Assembly (NCBI GenBank): GCA_046351095.1
Contig: JAXLZC010000001.1
Coordinates: 930,001-994,000 of the forward strand
Reading direction: 5' to 3'
DNA length: 64,000 nt
Source of the DNA: BQWY01 sp046351095
Lineage (GTDB): Bacteria > Nitrospirota > Nitrospiria > Nitrospirales > Nitrospiraceae
A program made the position numbers and the translations under genes. The notes under the pieces are model-generated. The model ran no database searches, was not told where the DNA came from, and was given only the letters and a program-made list of their open reading frames with translations. Positions 19,952 to 29,200 of the stretch are shown piece after piece. How positions within the stretch are numbered: the stretch's first letter is position 1; the number at the start of each line of letters is the position of its first letter.

Positions 19952-21684
19952 TGATTCGTATTCGCGTCCGGTCTGGTATCGCCGAAGTTGCTTGGATCCG
20001 GCAGTCCCTTCGACTCGATGGTGAAATCGCCGACCGGGATCGAGAGATATTTCGGCGGCTGGCAGCAGGTTCCGTCCGGCAACGTGTCCCATCCGCCGCG
20101 GCGCACGACGATCTGGCCCTTCGACAGGTCGGGATTAAAATCGGCGCCCTTCCCGATCCCCCAGAGGTGTCGGCGCGGGACGCGGACTTTGATCTCGGTG
20201 TCTTTCCACGAGATCACCTGCACGGCGATGCCGTTGATCAACACTTCGGTACGGGAAATGTTCTCGTCCCACTCCATCATCTTCCGTTTGTACGCGGCCT
20301 CGGACAGACCGATCTTGACCGTATCGCGCATCTTCACGTATTCGCCAAAGCCGGTCCCGGTGATCGTCACGACGTCGTCCAATCCCGCCGAGTGCGGGCT
20401 GTAGGAGGTCACCGTCGGCGTCACGACCGTAAATTTCCCGGCATCGAAGGTCAGGATTTTTTTCTCGGCGCAGCAGGTCCCGTCGGGATTGGGCCGCGAG
20501 GCGCCGCGTTTCACGATGACGGATCCGTCCTTCGCGCTGAACGGCACCCACACGTCGATACGGTCGTTGTGCCACCGATAAATCGGCGCAGGCACGCCGC
20601 CGATCTCCACGCCGTTGTCGCCCTTGTCGAAGTCCGTAAAGGCGAAGGCGGAGGCGCCGCTTTCGCTATAGATGCCGAAATTTTCTCCGGAGATTTTTAA
20701 CATCGTCCCGATCGGCGCCGCCGCCGGCGTCACGCCGACCGCCTTCGGCACCGTGAGCGTGTAGGTCGCGACGGTCCGTGACATGTCGCCGCGTTTCAGC
20801 ACCACCGGACCCGACTCGGCGTCGAGCGGCACGTGCGCAACGATCACATCGGGTTTCCACTGCGCGATCGCGGCGGGATGCCCCGCAAACGTCAAGCCAT
20901 CGCCTTTGCCCGGCGCATCGCCGAACCCGGCGCCGAACAACACCACCTTGGTGCCGGCCGGTCCCGTTTGCGGATCCAAGCGCACACTCGGCATCAACAA
21001 CACGGACATCGTATTACTTGTGACGCGCGTCAGATCGGCGCAGCAGGATCCGTCCGGCAACGGATCGGACGAACCGAGCCGCACTTGCACGGATCCGTCG
21101 CGGGCGTTACCCGGCACCTCGACTTCGATACTGTCGTCGCGCCAGCGGCGCGCGCGCGTCACGACCCCGCCGACCACCACATCGTTCACACCGAACATCG
21201 AATTGGGATCGCGCGGGCCCGCGGTTTGACCGAAGTGTTTGCCGCGCAGCGTAATCATCGCGCCCGGTTCCGTCTGCGGCGGTTCGATCCGTTCGATCAC
21301 CGGCGTCTGCACGGTGAAGCTGCCGGCCGTCGACTTCTTCGTGCCGCGGACGATCACGACCTCGCCGTCGCGCGCACCGGAGGGCACCTTCACTTCGATC
21401 AGGGTCGGCTCCCAGCGCTGCACGAGTGCAGGCACGCCGTTGAACAACACGCGGTTGGCTTGCGCGGAGGTAAACGTGCCCATCCCCTCGCCCGTGATCA
21501 ACACGACGGATCCCGGCGCACCTTCCGTCGGCATCAGACTCAGCGACATCTTGGGCGCCGCCTTCGCCGCCGGTTTGGCCGCATGGGCGAGCGAGCCGTT
21601 CATACCCATCGGAAGCGAGAGGGCACAGAGTCCGGACAGACCAGCCGCGGCGAACCATCCTGCAGTACGCATGGTCGATCTCAT
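19948..21684 (-). CDS. Exported five-domain IPT/TIG protein with repeated PDGxCC motifs
   Basis: 578 aa with a signal peptide (about 1-36, cleaved near LAHAA). Five immunoglobulin-like IPT/TIG domains cover about 48-125, 130-225, 232-312, 318-420 and 425-556. Each has the GxxVxITGxxFG-type opening. Domains two, four and five contain LPDGSCC (209-215), NPDGTCC (399-405) and LPDGTCC (535-541) next to a positively charged strand. These are the only cysteines of the mature protein, so vicinal disulfides or metal/cofactor attachment are possible. No membrane anchor is visible. It is the first gene of the pair with the Ycf48-like protein. The function is unknown. Confidence 0.82.
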   Translation of the reverse strand: MRSTMRTAGWFAAAGLSGLCALSLPMGMNGSLAHAAKPAAKAAPKMSLSLMPTEGAPGSVVLITGEGMGTFTSAQANRVLFNGVPALVQRWEPTLIEVKVPSGARDGEVVIVRGTKKSTAGSFTVQTPVIERIEPPQTEPGAMITLRGKHFGQTAGPRDPNSMFGVNDVVVGGVVTRARRWRDDSIEVEVPGNARDGSVQVRLGSSDPLPDGSCCADLTRVTSNTMSVLLMPSVRLDPQTGPAGTKVVLFGAGFGDAPGKGDGLTFAGHPAAIAQWKPDVIVAHVPLDAESGPVVLKRGDMSRTVATYTLTVPKAVGVTPAAAPIGTMLKISGENFGIYSESGASAFAFTDFDKGDNGVEIGGVPAPIYRWHNDRIDVWVPFSAKDGSVIVKRGASRPNPDGTCCAEKKILTFDAGKFTVVTPTVTSYSPHSAGLDDVVTITGTGFGEYVKMRDTVKIGLSEAAYKRKMMEWDENISRTEVLINGIAVQVISWKDTEIKVRVPRRHLWGIGKGADFNPDLSKGQIVVRRGGWDTLPDGTCCQPPKYLSIPVGDFTIESKGLPDPSNFGDTRPDANTNQ

Positions 21685-21867
21685 TTCGTCTCGTATGAGG
21701 TCTGAAGAAATCCCCTCCGCGTGTGCCTAAGTCCCCACACACGGGAGGCGGTACAAACGGGAGGGCGAACGTCGCACCAATATGGGCGGACTATACCAAC
21801 CGATTTTTTTGAGTGTCAAGGCGAGCGGCGCGCGCAGGCGCCGCCGAGGCAGCATGGGAAGGAGTTG

Positions 21868-22335
21868 TTACGAACCGCTGTGGACCTGCACGATCATTTC
21901 CAATTCGACGGAGGCATTCAGCGGTAGTTCCGCCGCGCCGACGGCGACACGCGCATGGCGGCCCGTCTCGCCGAAGATCTGCACCAACAAATCCGACGCG
22001 CCGTTCATGACGGCCGGTTGCTCGGTGAACCCATCATGGGACGCGACATGTCCGGTGAGGCGCACGATCTTCCGCACCTGTTCGAGGTCGCCCATCTCCT
22101 GCCGCACGATCGCGAGCGCGTTCAAGAGCGCTTGTTTAGCCGCCGCCTGCCCTTGCGCCACCGTCACCTCGCGCCCGAGTTTCCCGGTAGATTGCAGGTG
22201 GCCGTCTTTCATCGGCAGGACACCGCTCAAAAAGATGAGGTCGCCGACGCGCACGGCGGGAATGTAATTGGCCACCGGCTTCGGCGCGGTGGGCAGGGTC
22301 AACCCAAGATCGATCACACGTTGTTCGAACGACAT
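21868..22335 (-). CDS. RidA/YjgF/YER057c-family protein
   Basis: 155 aa. The Rid fold is shown by IPAVRVGDLIFLSGVLP near residue 27 and the C-terminal block RVAVGAAELPLNASVELEMI, with the family Arg in place. RidA proteins hydrolyse reactive enamine/imine intermediates; this 150-aa form matches the longer YER057c-like subgroup, whose substrates are often unknown. AGAGGA lies about 10 bases before the ATG. It follows the DeoB-like gene by about 50 bases and is probably in its operon. Confidence 0.9.
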   Translation of the reverse strand: MSFEQRVIDLGLTLPTAPKPVANYIPAVRVGDLIFLSGVLPMKDGHLQSTGKLGREVTVAQGQAAAKQALLNALAIVRQEMGDLEQVRKIVRLTGHVASHDGFTEQPAVMNGASDLLVQIFGETGRHARVAVGAAELPLNASVELEMIVQVHSGS

Positions 22336-22383
22336 CGACGACGATCCTCTCTTCGGAGTGCGGTGCGCAGCGACACGAAACGA

Positions 22384-23580
22384 TCAGCCTGGGCGCAACG
22401 CCGGCAGAAAACTTTCGCCGACCGACAGCTCAGGCGCAGCCAAGGCATCCGCGATGGTCTGCCCGATGTCGGCGTACGAGCGGCGATCGCCGAGATTCAC
22501 GCCGCGCGCGAGTTTCGGCCCGAACACGATCAACGGCGCATACTGCGCCTCCCACTGCTCCGGCGCATCCAAGTCGCGACTGCCGTCGGACGTGACGATC
22601 ACCATGTCGCCCGGCTTCAAGAGCGCCTGCAGCTCCGGCAGGTGGACATCGAACTCCTGCAGTTGGTCGGCCAGCAGATGCCCGTACCGTTCGCGCGGGG
22701 CACGCTGCAGGTCGTCGAATAAATTGGCGACGATTAATCCACGCGGCGTCGTCTTCAACGTCTTGAGCAGGTCCATCCACACGGCCGCCGTGTCTTCGAC
22801 GGGCAGGCTGCGGGTAAACCCTGAACCGTTAAAAAAGTCGCCGCACTTCCCGAACGACGTGATCAACTGCACGGCGCCCGACAAATAATCGAACAGCGTC
22901 TTGGCCGGCGGCGGCATCACGTTGTCCCGCCAGCCCGGCGCCCATTCCAAAGCTCCGGAAGTTCCGGTGTAGGGCCGCGCGCCGAGTCGTCGTAGACTCG
23001 TTTCCTTCGCGGCGGTGCGCACCTCACGCACGACACGGAACAGATCTTTCGGCGGCAACACCGACTCGTGCGCGGCGAGACAACAGGACGCGCCGACTTC
23101 GCCCCACAACAGCAAGCCCTTCTCGCGCAGCGCATGCGTCGCGTGGCGGCCCAACAATTCTTCGAGGATATCCGTCGGCGGCTGCAACACCGGACGTTGC
23201 GCGACTTGTTCGATCACACGCACGACATCCGGCGGGACGGCGCCTCGAAACGACGGCAGCTCCTCCGCCCTCGGCAGTCCACCCAATTCCCAATAGGTCG
23301 TCAACGGATCGAGGCCCGGCGATTCGCGGCGCACGCGGCCGAAGCAGCCGTCCGGCTGATCAAGGCGAAGCAAGCGCGGGTGACGCGTGATGTGCCCGAG
23401 GCCCAGTGTTTCGAGGTGCGGGAGCCGGAGGCTCTCGACGTGGGTGACCAGTTGCGCGAGGACTCCCCTCGCCTCGTCCACGGCGCCGGAGGCGGGAGGA
23501 CGGCCGGTGGAAACGTCGCGGTCAGGAAGGGGACCGACACCGAGCCCGTTGAGCACGACCAACACGATCCGCTGAATCAC
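22384..23580 (-). CDS. Phosphopentomutase (DeoB)-like protein with lost active site
   Basis: 398 aa from a GTG start. The DeoB layout is followed throughout: RIVLVVLNGLGVG at the start, YWELGG (96-101), a GEVGASCCLAAHES block (160-173), RRLGARPYTGT, FGKCGDFF (243-250), NLFDD (286-290), ERYGHLLAD and VTSDGSRD. Key residues differ: Asn11 replaces the first metal Asp, the DTTTGHW catalytic-Thr motif reads DPLTTYW, ADHG reads SDGS, and the DHTREY metal site reads EQWEAQY. It therefore probably cannot bind both Mn ions or carry the phosphothreonine. It lies 90 bases downstream of deoC, the next enzyme of the pathway. Confidence 0.78.
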   Translation of the reverse strand: MIQRIVLVVLNGLGVGPLPDRDVSTGRPPASGAVDEARGVLAQLVTHVESLRLPHLETLGLGHITRHPRLLRLDQPDGCFGRVRRESPGLDPLTTYWELGGLPRAEELPSFRGAVPPDVVRVIEQVAQRPVLQPPTDILEELLGRHATHALREKGLLLWGEVGASCCLAAHESVLPPKDLFRVVREVRTAAKETSLRRLGARPYTGTSGALEWAPGWRDNVMPPPAKTLFDYLSGAVQLITSFGKCGDFFNGSGFTRSLPVEDTAAVWMDLLKTLKTTPRGLIVANLFDDLQRAPRERYGHLLADQLQEFDVHLPELQALLKPGDMVIVTSDGSRDLDAPEQWEAQYAPLIVFGPKLARGVNLGDRRSYADIGQTIADALAAPELSVGESFLPALRPG

Positions 23581-23670
23581 GGGCGCACTATAGCAGAATG
23601 TTTCGTAAGCGAAAAGACGTGGAGCGCAATCGCGAAGAAGAAATCGACCGGCGGCGTTTCGCCGCTCGCG

Positions 23671-24339
23671 TCACCTGAGTTCCTGCAGAATCGCCGCCGT
23701 GGCGCTGGTGCCGATACGGTGGGCGCCGGCGTCGAGCATGGCGCGCAGTGTCGCGAGGTTTCGAATGCCGCCGGAGGCCTTCACCTTGACACGGCCGCGC
23801 ACCGCATTCACCATCAAGCGCACGTCCTCGACGACAGCGCCTTTCGTGGAAAAACCCGTCGAGGTTTTCACGTAATCCATGCCCGCTTCGACCGCCAGCC
23901 GGCAAGCGGTGCGTTTTTCTTCGTCCGTCAGGAGGCAGGTTTCGAGAATGACCTTGTGCTCGGCTTGCGGCGTCGCCTCGACAACCGCGGCCATATCCTG
24001 CCGCACGCGATCGTACGCCCCGGACTTGAGCCAGCTCACGTTGATGACCATGTCCAACACCTGCGCCCCGGCCGCGACGCCGTCGCAGGCTTCCGCGACC
24101 TTCACGACGGTCCGATGACCGCCGAGCGGAAAACCCACGGGAATCCCAACACGGATCGCCGTTCCGTGTACCGCCTCCACCGCTTCCGCCACATAACAGG
24201 GCGGGATAAAAATCACCTCGATCCCCCACTCGCGCGCGTCGGCACAGAGCCGCAACACATCCTCGCGTGTGGCGTCGGGGCGCAACACCGTATGGTCGAT
24301 AACGCGGGCGATCTCTTGTGCACGAGCGGATGGACTCAT
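23671..24339 (-). CDS. deoC: Deoxyribose-phosphate aldolase
   Basis: The start is Met at 24339, with AGGAG 11 bases upstream; it gives the family length of 222 aa, whereas the longer frame adds 54 unconserved residues. DeoC cleaves 2-deoxyribose 5-phosphate to glyceraldehyde 3-phosphate and acetaldehyde. The Schiff-base Lys is in YVKTSTGF, the proton-relay Asp in LDMVINV, and the second Lys in VKASGGIR. It sits between mltG and the DeoB-like gene; no nucleoside phosphorylase is nearby. Confidence 0.95.
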   Translation of the reverse strand: MSPSARAQEIARVIDHTVLRPDATREDVLRLCADAREWGIEVIFIPPCYVAEAVEAVHGTAIRVGIPVGFPLGGHRTVVKVAEACDGVAAGAQVLDMVINVSWLKSGAYDRVRQDMAAVVEATPQAEHKVILETCLLTDEEKRTACRLAVEAGMDYVKTSTGFSTKGAVVEDVRLMVNAVRGRVKVKASGGIRNLATLRAMLDAGAHRIGTSATAAILQELR

Positions 24340-24385
24340 GGATCTGGATACTCCTACAAAGACATGTGGGTGATCTGCAGACGTC

Positions 24386-25420
24386 CTAGGCTTGCGGACG
24401 TGCAGCGCGACGAAAGGGTTTCTTCTGGTACTTCTCGACGGCTTCGTTGTGCTGCACGAGCGTGGATGAAAACTGATGTGTCCCGTCGTTCCGCGAGACA
24501 AAATACAAAAAAGGTTCGTCTGCCGGTTTCAGCGCCGCCTCGATCGACTGCGCGCCGGGGCTGGCGATAGGTCCCGGCGGCAACCCACGCACACGGTACG
24601 TGTTGTACGGACTAGGATTGGAGAGGTCCTTCTTATGGATGTTGCCGTCGAAACTCTCCAAGCCGTAAATTACGGTCGGGTCGCTCTGCAGCGGAATATT
24701 TTTCTTCAGCCGATTGTGGAACACGGCGGAGATCAAACGACGCTCCTGCCCGGCGCCGGTTTCCTTTTCGATGACGGACGCCATTGTTAGCACCTGATGC
24801 GGCGTCATGTGGTTCGTCTGCGCCAAGGTTTTCCACTCGGGCGTAAAGACCTGCCACAGCTTGGCGACCATCGTCTGAATAAAATCCTTGGCCTTCGTCC
24901 CTCGCGCCACACGGTAGGTGTCGGGAAACAGGTACCCTTCGAGCGTCGGCGCCTCGATACCCAAACTATGGACGAACGACGTGTCGCGCGCGAGCCGGAG
25001 AAATTCTTTGGCATCGACGTAGTCGTCGATGTCCAGCACCTCGGCCATTTGCGCGATCGAATACCCTTCGGGAATCGTGATGGTGTGCAGGATCACTTGC
25101 CCGGCGCGGATCTTCGCGAGGATGTCTTTCGGCGCCATGGCCGGGCTGAGCTCGTATTCGCCGGAGATGATCCGTCGGTCCGCGCCGGTACTTTTACCGA
25201 GCATGAGGAGACGTGACTTGCTGCGGATCAACTTCGCCTGTTCGAGCAACGAGGCGACCTGCTGAAACGTGGCGCCGTCGGGAATCACGACGACTTGTGA
25301 CGGGGGGTGAGAATCGGACGGGACGACCGGCCCGTCGGCCCACTGCATGGCGCGATAACCGACGATGGCGGCCACCGCCGCCGCAACCAAGGCTATCAGC
25401 AACAAGATGCGTCCGGACAT
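24386..25420 (-). CDS. mltG: Endolytic murein transglycosylase
   Basis: 344 aa. One N-terminal transmembrane helix (about 5-23), a LysM-like region, then the YceG catalytic domain with LEGYLFPDTY and the catalytic Glu in MASVIEKETG. NNIPL-type and RGLPPGPI motifs follow (the latter as VRGLPPGPIASPG). MltG cuts nascent glycan strands to set their length, acting at the outer face of the inner membrane. The usual ruvX-mltG order is kept; ruvX starts 35 bases upstream. Confidence 0.95.
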   Translation of the reverse strand: MSGRILLLIALVAAAVAAIVGYRAMQWADGPVVPSDSHPPSQVVVIPDGATFQQVASLLEQAKLIRSKSRLLMLGKSTGADRRIISGEYELSPAMAPKDILAKIRAGQVILHTITIPEGYSIAQMAEVLDIDDYVDAKEFLRLARDTSFVHSLGIEAPTLEGYLFPDTYRVARGTKAKDFIQTMVAKLWQVFTPEWKTLAQTNHMTPHQVLTMASVIEKETGAGQERRLISAVFHNRLKKNIPLQSDPTVIYGLESFDGNIHKKDLSNPSPYNTYRVRGLPPGPIASPGAQSIEAALKPADEPFLYFVSRNDGTHQFSSTLVQHNEAVEKYQKKPFRRAARPQA

Positions 25421-25455
25421 CGGAGCCTATGCTGAAACGCAGCGCGACGTAGGCG

Positions 25456-25956
25456 CTACGGCGTGTGGTTCGGTGCATCCGCCCATTCCATCGGGTCCTC
25501 GTCCTGGTCGTGCGACGGGATCGCCGCGGGGCCGGTCGGATTGCGGCTTGCGAGATAATTTTGCAAGAGGATCGCCGCGGCGATCCGGTCGATGACCAGT
25601 TTGCGTTTGGCGCGACTCACATCGGCTTCGAGCAAGACGGCTTCGGCCGTTTGTGTCGTATGCCGCTCGTCCCAGGCTTCCACCGGGACCGGCAGGATGG
25701 CCGCCAACTGCTGACGAAACTGCTCGACCGCCTGCGCTTCCGGCCCAAGTTCGCCGTTCGTCCGGATCGGCAGGCCGATCACGACACGCGCGACTTCATG
25801 CTCCGTCACCAACTGCTTGATATGGGCCAAGTCCGCATCATGCGTGCGGCGGTGGTACGTTTCGAGCGGTTGCGCCGTCCAGCCCAGCTCGTCGCTCAAC
25901 GCGACCCCGATCCGCTTGCTGCCGTGGTCGAGCGCGAGGATTCTGGTATGCGGCAT
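25456..25956 (-). CDS. ruvX: RuvX/YqgF RNase H-fold nuclease (pre-16S rRNA processing)
   Basis: 166 aa. The RNase H-like fold is shown by ILALDHGSKRIGVALSD (6-22), VIGLP, EAWDERHTT and the C-terminal IDRIAAAILLQNYL. The acidic residues Asp10, Glu (in EAWDER) and Asp in VIDRIAA are present. The family is described both as a Holliday-junction resolvase and as the nuclease that matures the 5' end of 16S rRNA. It starts four bases after alaS ends. Confidence 0.93.
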   Translation of the reverse strand: MPHTRILALDHGSKRIGVALSDELGWTAQPLETYHRRTHDADLAHIKQLVTEHEVARVVIGLPIRTNGELGPEAQAVEQFRQQLAAILPVPVEAWDERHTTQTAEAVLLEADVSRAKRKLVIDRIAAAILLQNYLASRNPTGPAAIPSHDQDEDPMEWADAPNHTP

Positions 25957-25960
25957 CCGA

Positions 25961-28591
25961 TCAAGTCCCTACAGTCGAGTCTACCAGACGAAACACCGAC
26001 TCGAGGGCTTTGGGCAACCCCTCGGGATTTTTTCCGCCGGCCTGCGCCAGCTCGGGACGTCCCCCGCCGGTCCCGCCGACTTCGGCCGCCATGGCTTTAA
26101 TGAGGTCGCCCGCCTTGATCTTGCTCGTGAGATCCTTGGTGACGGCCACAAGCAGCGCGACCTTGTCGTCCGTCACGCCGCCGAGCGCAATCACGCCGGA
26201 GGGGAGTTTTTCGCGGATCCGGTCGGCCAAGGCGCGCATCCCGTTCATGTCCATACCGTCGGTACGTTGCACGTGCACCGTCACGCCTTTGATCGTCTGC
26301 ACCTGGCTGTCGGCGGTTGCGCCGCTCGCCAGTTTCAGCTTGGCCGCTTCGAGGTCGCGTTCCTTCTCTTTGAGCTGCGCCAATAACTTTTGTGTGCGCC
26401 CGACGAGGTCGCTCGCGCCGACCTTCAACAGCGTGGACAGTTCGTGTAAGTCGGCTTCCATCCGCTTGACACTCGCCATCGCGCCGACACCGGTTTGCGC
26501 TTCCATCCGCCGGACACCCGCCGCGACGCCGGTTTCGGAGAGGATCCGGAACAAGCCGATATCGCCTGTCCGCCTCACGTGGGTGCCGCCACACAATTCC
26601 TTACTGAATCCCTCGACGTTCACGACGCGGACCTGCTCGCCGTATTTGTCGCCGAAAAACGCGAGCGCGCCGCCTGCTACCGCATCCTGAATACCCATCT
26701 GCTGCGTCGTCACCGATTCGTTGCGGCGAATCTGGTCGTTCACCATCGTCTCGATCGTGTCCAAGTCGCGCGGCGAGAGCGGCTTAAAATGCGCGAAGTC
26801 GAACCGCAACCGATTCGGCGCGACGAGCGACCCATATTGTTTCACGTGCGGACCCAGCACATCGCGCAAAGCCGCATGCACCAGGTGCGTGGCCGTGTGG
26901 TTCCGAGCCGCGTCCATCCGCGACTGACCTTTCACTTGCGCCTGCACACGGTCGCCTTCACGAATGCGCCCCGATTGCACGGTGCCCTTGTGCACGATCA
27001 TCGTCGGCACGGGCCGCGAGGTTTCCTCCACCGTCACGCGCCCGTCAGGACCGACCAACAATCCTTGGTCGCCGACCTGTCCGCCGCCTTCCGGATAAAA
27101 CGGCGTGACATCGAGCACGATTTCGACCTGGTCGCCTTCGGTCGCTTCTTTAATCAACTTGTCGCCGTTCAGAATCGCCTGGACGACGCCCTCCGCATCC
27201 ATCGTGTCATAGCCGATGAACCGCGAAGCCTTCGCCGACTTCGCCAGTTCCGCCAACAAGGGATTGGCCGTCTCGGCTTCGAACGTGGCCGACTTACGCG
27301 CACGCGTCCGTTGATCCTCGATCGCGGCGTCGAACCCGGCCGTGTCGATGACCATGCCGTGCTCGCGGCCCGCTTCGGCGATGAGGTCGGTGGGAAATCC
27401 GTAGGTATCGTAGAGCTTGAAGACATCCGCGCCCGCCAAAACCGTATCGCCGGAAGCCTTCGCTTTCTGCAGCAAATCGTTCAGCAGCGGCAGCCCCTGG
27501 TCCAACGTGGCAATGAACCGTTCTTCTTCGCCTTGCGTCACCTCTTGGATGGTGCCGGAGGCGCTGCGCAGCTCGGGATAAAACTGGCCCATCGTATTGA
27601 CGACGGCGCCGGTCAATTCGAAGAGAAACGGATCGGACATGCCGAGCAGACGCCCGTGACGCGCGGCGCGGCGCAAGATCCGTCGCAACACGTAGCCGCG
27701 CCCTTCGTTCGACGGCAGGATGCCGTCGCCGATCAAAAACGAAATCGCGCGCAGGTGGTCGGCGATGACGCGCATGGACCGGTCGGTGGCTAGATCGCGC
27801 CCATAGGTTTTTTTCGTATAGTCGCCGATGGCGGTCAAAATCGGCGTGAAGGCGTCGCTGTCGTAGTTGCTCGTTTTCCCCTGCGCCACCATCGCCAACC
27901 GTTCGAGCCCCATGCCGGTATCAATACTCGGCTTCGGCAAAGGCTGCCGCTCGCCGCGGTCGTTCTGATTAAACTGCATGAAGACGAGGTTCCAGATTTC
28001 GATGAGGCGGTCGCCCTCGCCGTTCGGCCGATCGTCCCCGGGAATGTGCGCGCCCTGGTCGAAATGGATTTCCGAGCAGGGGCCGCAGGGGCCCGTGTCG
28101 CCCATCTGCCAAAAATTATCCTTGTCGCCGAACCGCAAAATCCGCGAAGCCGGCACGCCGATGGCTTTCCATAGGTCTTCGGCTTCGCCGTCGTCCTTGT
28201 AGACCGTGACCCAGAGGCGATCCTTCGCGAGGCCGACTTCCTTCGTGAGGTATTCCCAGCCGAAATGGATCGCGTCTTTTTTGAAATAGTCGCCGAAGGA
28301 AAAATTGCCCAACATCTCGAAAAACGTATGGTGGCGCGCGGTGTAGCCGACGTTTTCGAGATCGTTGTGTTTGCCGCCGGCGCGCACACACTTCTGTACC
28401 GAGACAGCGCGCGCATACCCGCGGGTTTCTTCACCGAGGAAGATTCGCTTGAACTGATTCATGCCGGCGTTGGTGAAGAGCAGCGTCGGGTCGGCCTGGG
28501 GAATCAACGAGGCGCTCGGCACCGCGCGGTGCCCGTTACGCTCGAAGTAGCGAATAAAGCTGGTGCGTAAATCCTGTGTCGTCGATCCCAT
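25961..28591 (-). CDS. alaS: Alanyl-tRNA synthetase
   Basis: 876 aa, normal length. The class II core has ARHHTFFEMLGNFSFGDYF and the middle domain recognises G3-U70 of tRNA-Ala. The editing domain has the zinc ligands HTATH (the HxxxH motif) and CGGTH, which removes mischarged Ser and Gly. The C-terminal C-Ala domain is complete. It lies between recX and ruvX on the same strand with gaps of 42 and 4 bases. Confidence 0.97.
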   Translation of the reverse strand: MGSTTQDLRTSFIRYFERNGHRAVPSASLIPQADPTLLFTNAGMNQFKRIFLGEETRGYARAVSVQKCVRAGGKHNDLENVGYTARHHTFFEMLGNFSFGDYFKKDAIHFGWEYLTKEVGLAKDRLWVTVYKDDGEAEDLWKAIGVPASRILRFGDKDNFWQMGDTGPCGPCSEIHFDQGAHIPGDDRPNGEGDRLIEIWNLVFMQFNQNDRGERQPLPKPSIDTGMGLERLAMVAQGKTSNYDSDAFTPILTAIGDYTKKTYGRDLATDRSMRVIADHLRAISFLIGDGILPSNEGRGYVLRRILRRAARHGRLLGMSDPFLFELTGAVVNTMGQFYPELRSASGTIQEVTQGEEERFIATLDQGLPLLNDLLQKAKASGDTVLAGADVFKLYDTYGFPTDLIAEAGREHGMVIDTAGFDAAIEDQRTRARKSATFEAETANPLLAELAKSAKASRFIGYDTMDAEGVVQAILNGDKLIKEATEGDQVEIVLDVTPFYPEGGGQVGDQGLLVGPDGRVTVEETSRPVPTMIVHKGTVQSGRIREGDRVQAQVKGQSRMDAARNHTATHLVHAALRDVLGPHVKQYGSLVAPNRLRFDFAHFKPLSPRDLDTIETMVNDQIRRNESVTTQQMGIQDAVAGGALAFFGDKYGEQVRVVNVEGFSKELCGGTHVRRTGDIGLFRILSETGVAAGVRRMEAQTGVGAMASVKRMEADLHELSTLLKVGASDLVGRTQKLLAQLKEKERDLEAAKLKLASGATADSQVQTIKGVTVHVQRTDGMDMNGMRALADRIREKLPSGVIALGGVTDDKVALLVAVTKDLTSKIKAGDLIKAMAAEVGGTGGGRPELAQAGGKNPEGLPKALESVFRLVDSTVGT

Positions 28592-28633
28592 GTGCCCCCT
28601 CGTACCCCCTTCTCGCTCGCCTACGTCTGCGGA

Positions 28634-29122
28634 CTATTCGAGGCCGTCTCCTGTGCTACGTCCCGCCGTGGCCGCAGCGTCTGCTTGCCGCGCGAGGACG
28701 CTTTCGATCACGTCGGCATCGAATCCGCGACTCCCGAGCAACGCCGCGCATTTCCGTACGGACAGGGCTCCGCGCAGCGCCTGTTGCGCCACCAACCGCT
28801 CCGCCAACACTCGTTCGTGATTCGGTGGATAGAGCGCGGTCACCACGTCGGCGATCTCGAAGGCGGGAATCCCTTTCCGCTGCAATTCGTCTTTCAAACG
28901 CGCGGCGCCCATCGGATACTTGGCCAGTCGCGCTTCCGCCCACCGTCGCGCAATCGCCGCATCGTCGAGATACCCGAGCTGCCGGAAGCGCGCGAGGATC
29001 TCTTGAATCCGTTCGTCCGGTGCGCCCTTGCGCTGCAGATACTCCGTAACCTGGTGCGCAGTCCGCGCCTGCCGCGCGACATACCCCAACGCCTGTGTGA
29101 CGAATCGGTCGTTCGGCTCCAC
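28634..29122 (-). CDS. recX: Regulatory protein RecX
   Basis: 162 aa built of repeated three-helix units, for example LGYVARQARTAHQVTEYL, LGYLDDAAIARRWAEARL and LGSRGFDADVIESVL. RecX binds RecA filaments and limits their activity. It sits 78 bases downstream of recA, the usual place, so it is probably made by read-through from the recA promoter. Confidence 0.93.
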   Translation of the reverse strand: MEPNDRFVTQALGYVARQARTAHQVTEYLQRKGAPDERIQEILARFRQLGYLDDAAIARRWAEARLAKYPMGAARLKDELQRKGIPAFEIADVVTALYPPNHERVLAERLVAQQALRGALSVRKCAALLGSRGFDADVIESVLARQADAAATAGRSTGDGLE

Positions 29123-29200
29123 GCCACCCTTCTGTCGCTCGATACGAACGGCGCAAGGGCATTGCCCACAACGACGCGCGTCCGTCGCGGCCTCGACCGA

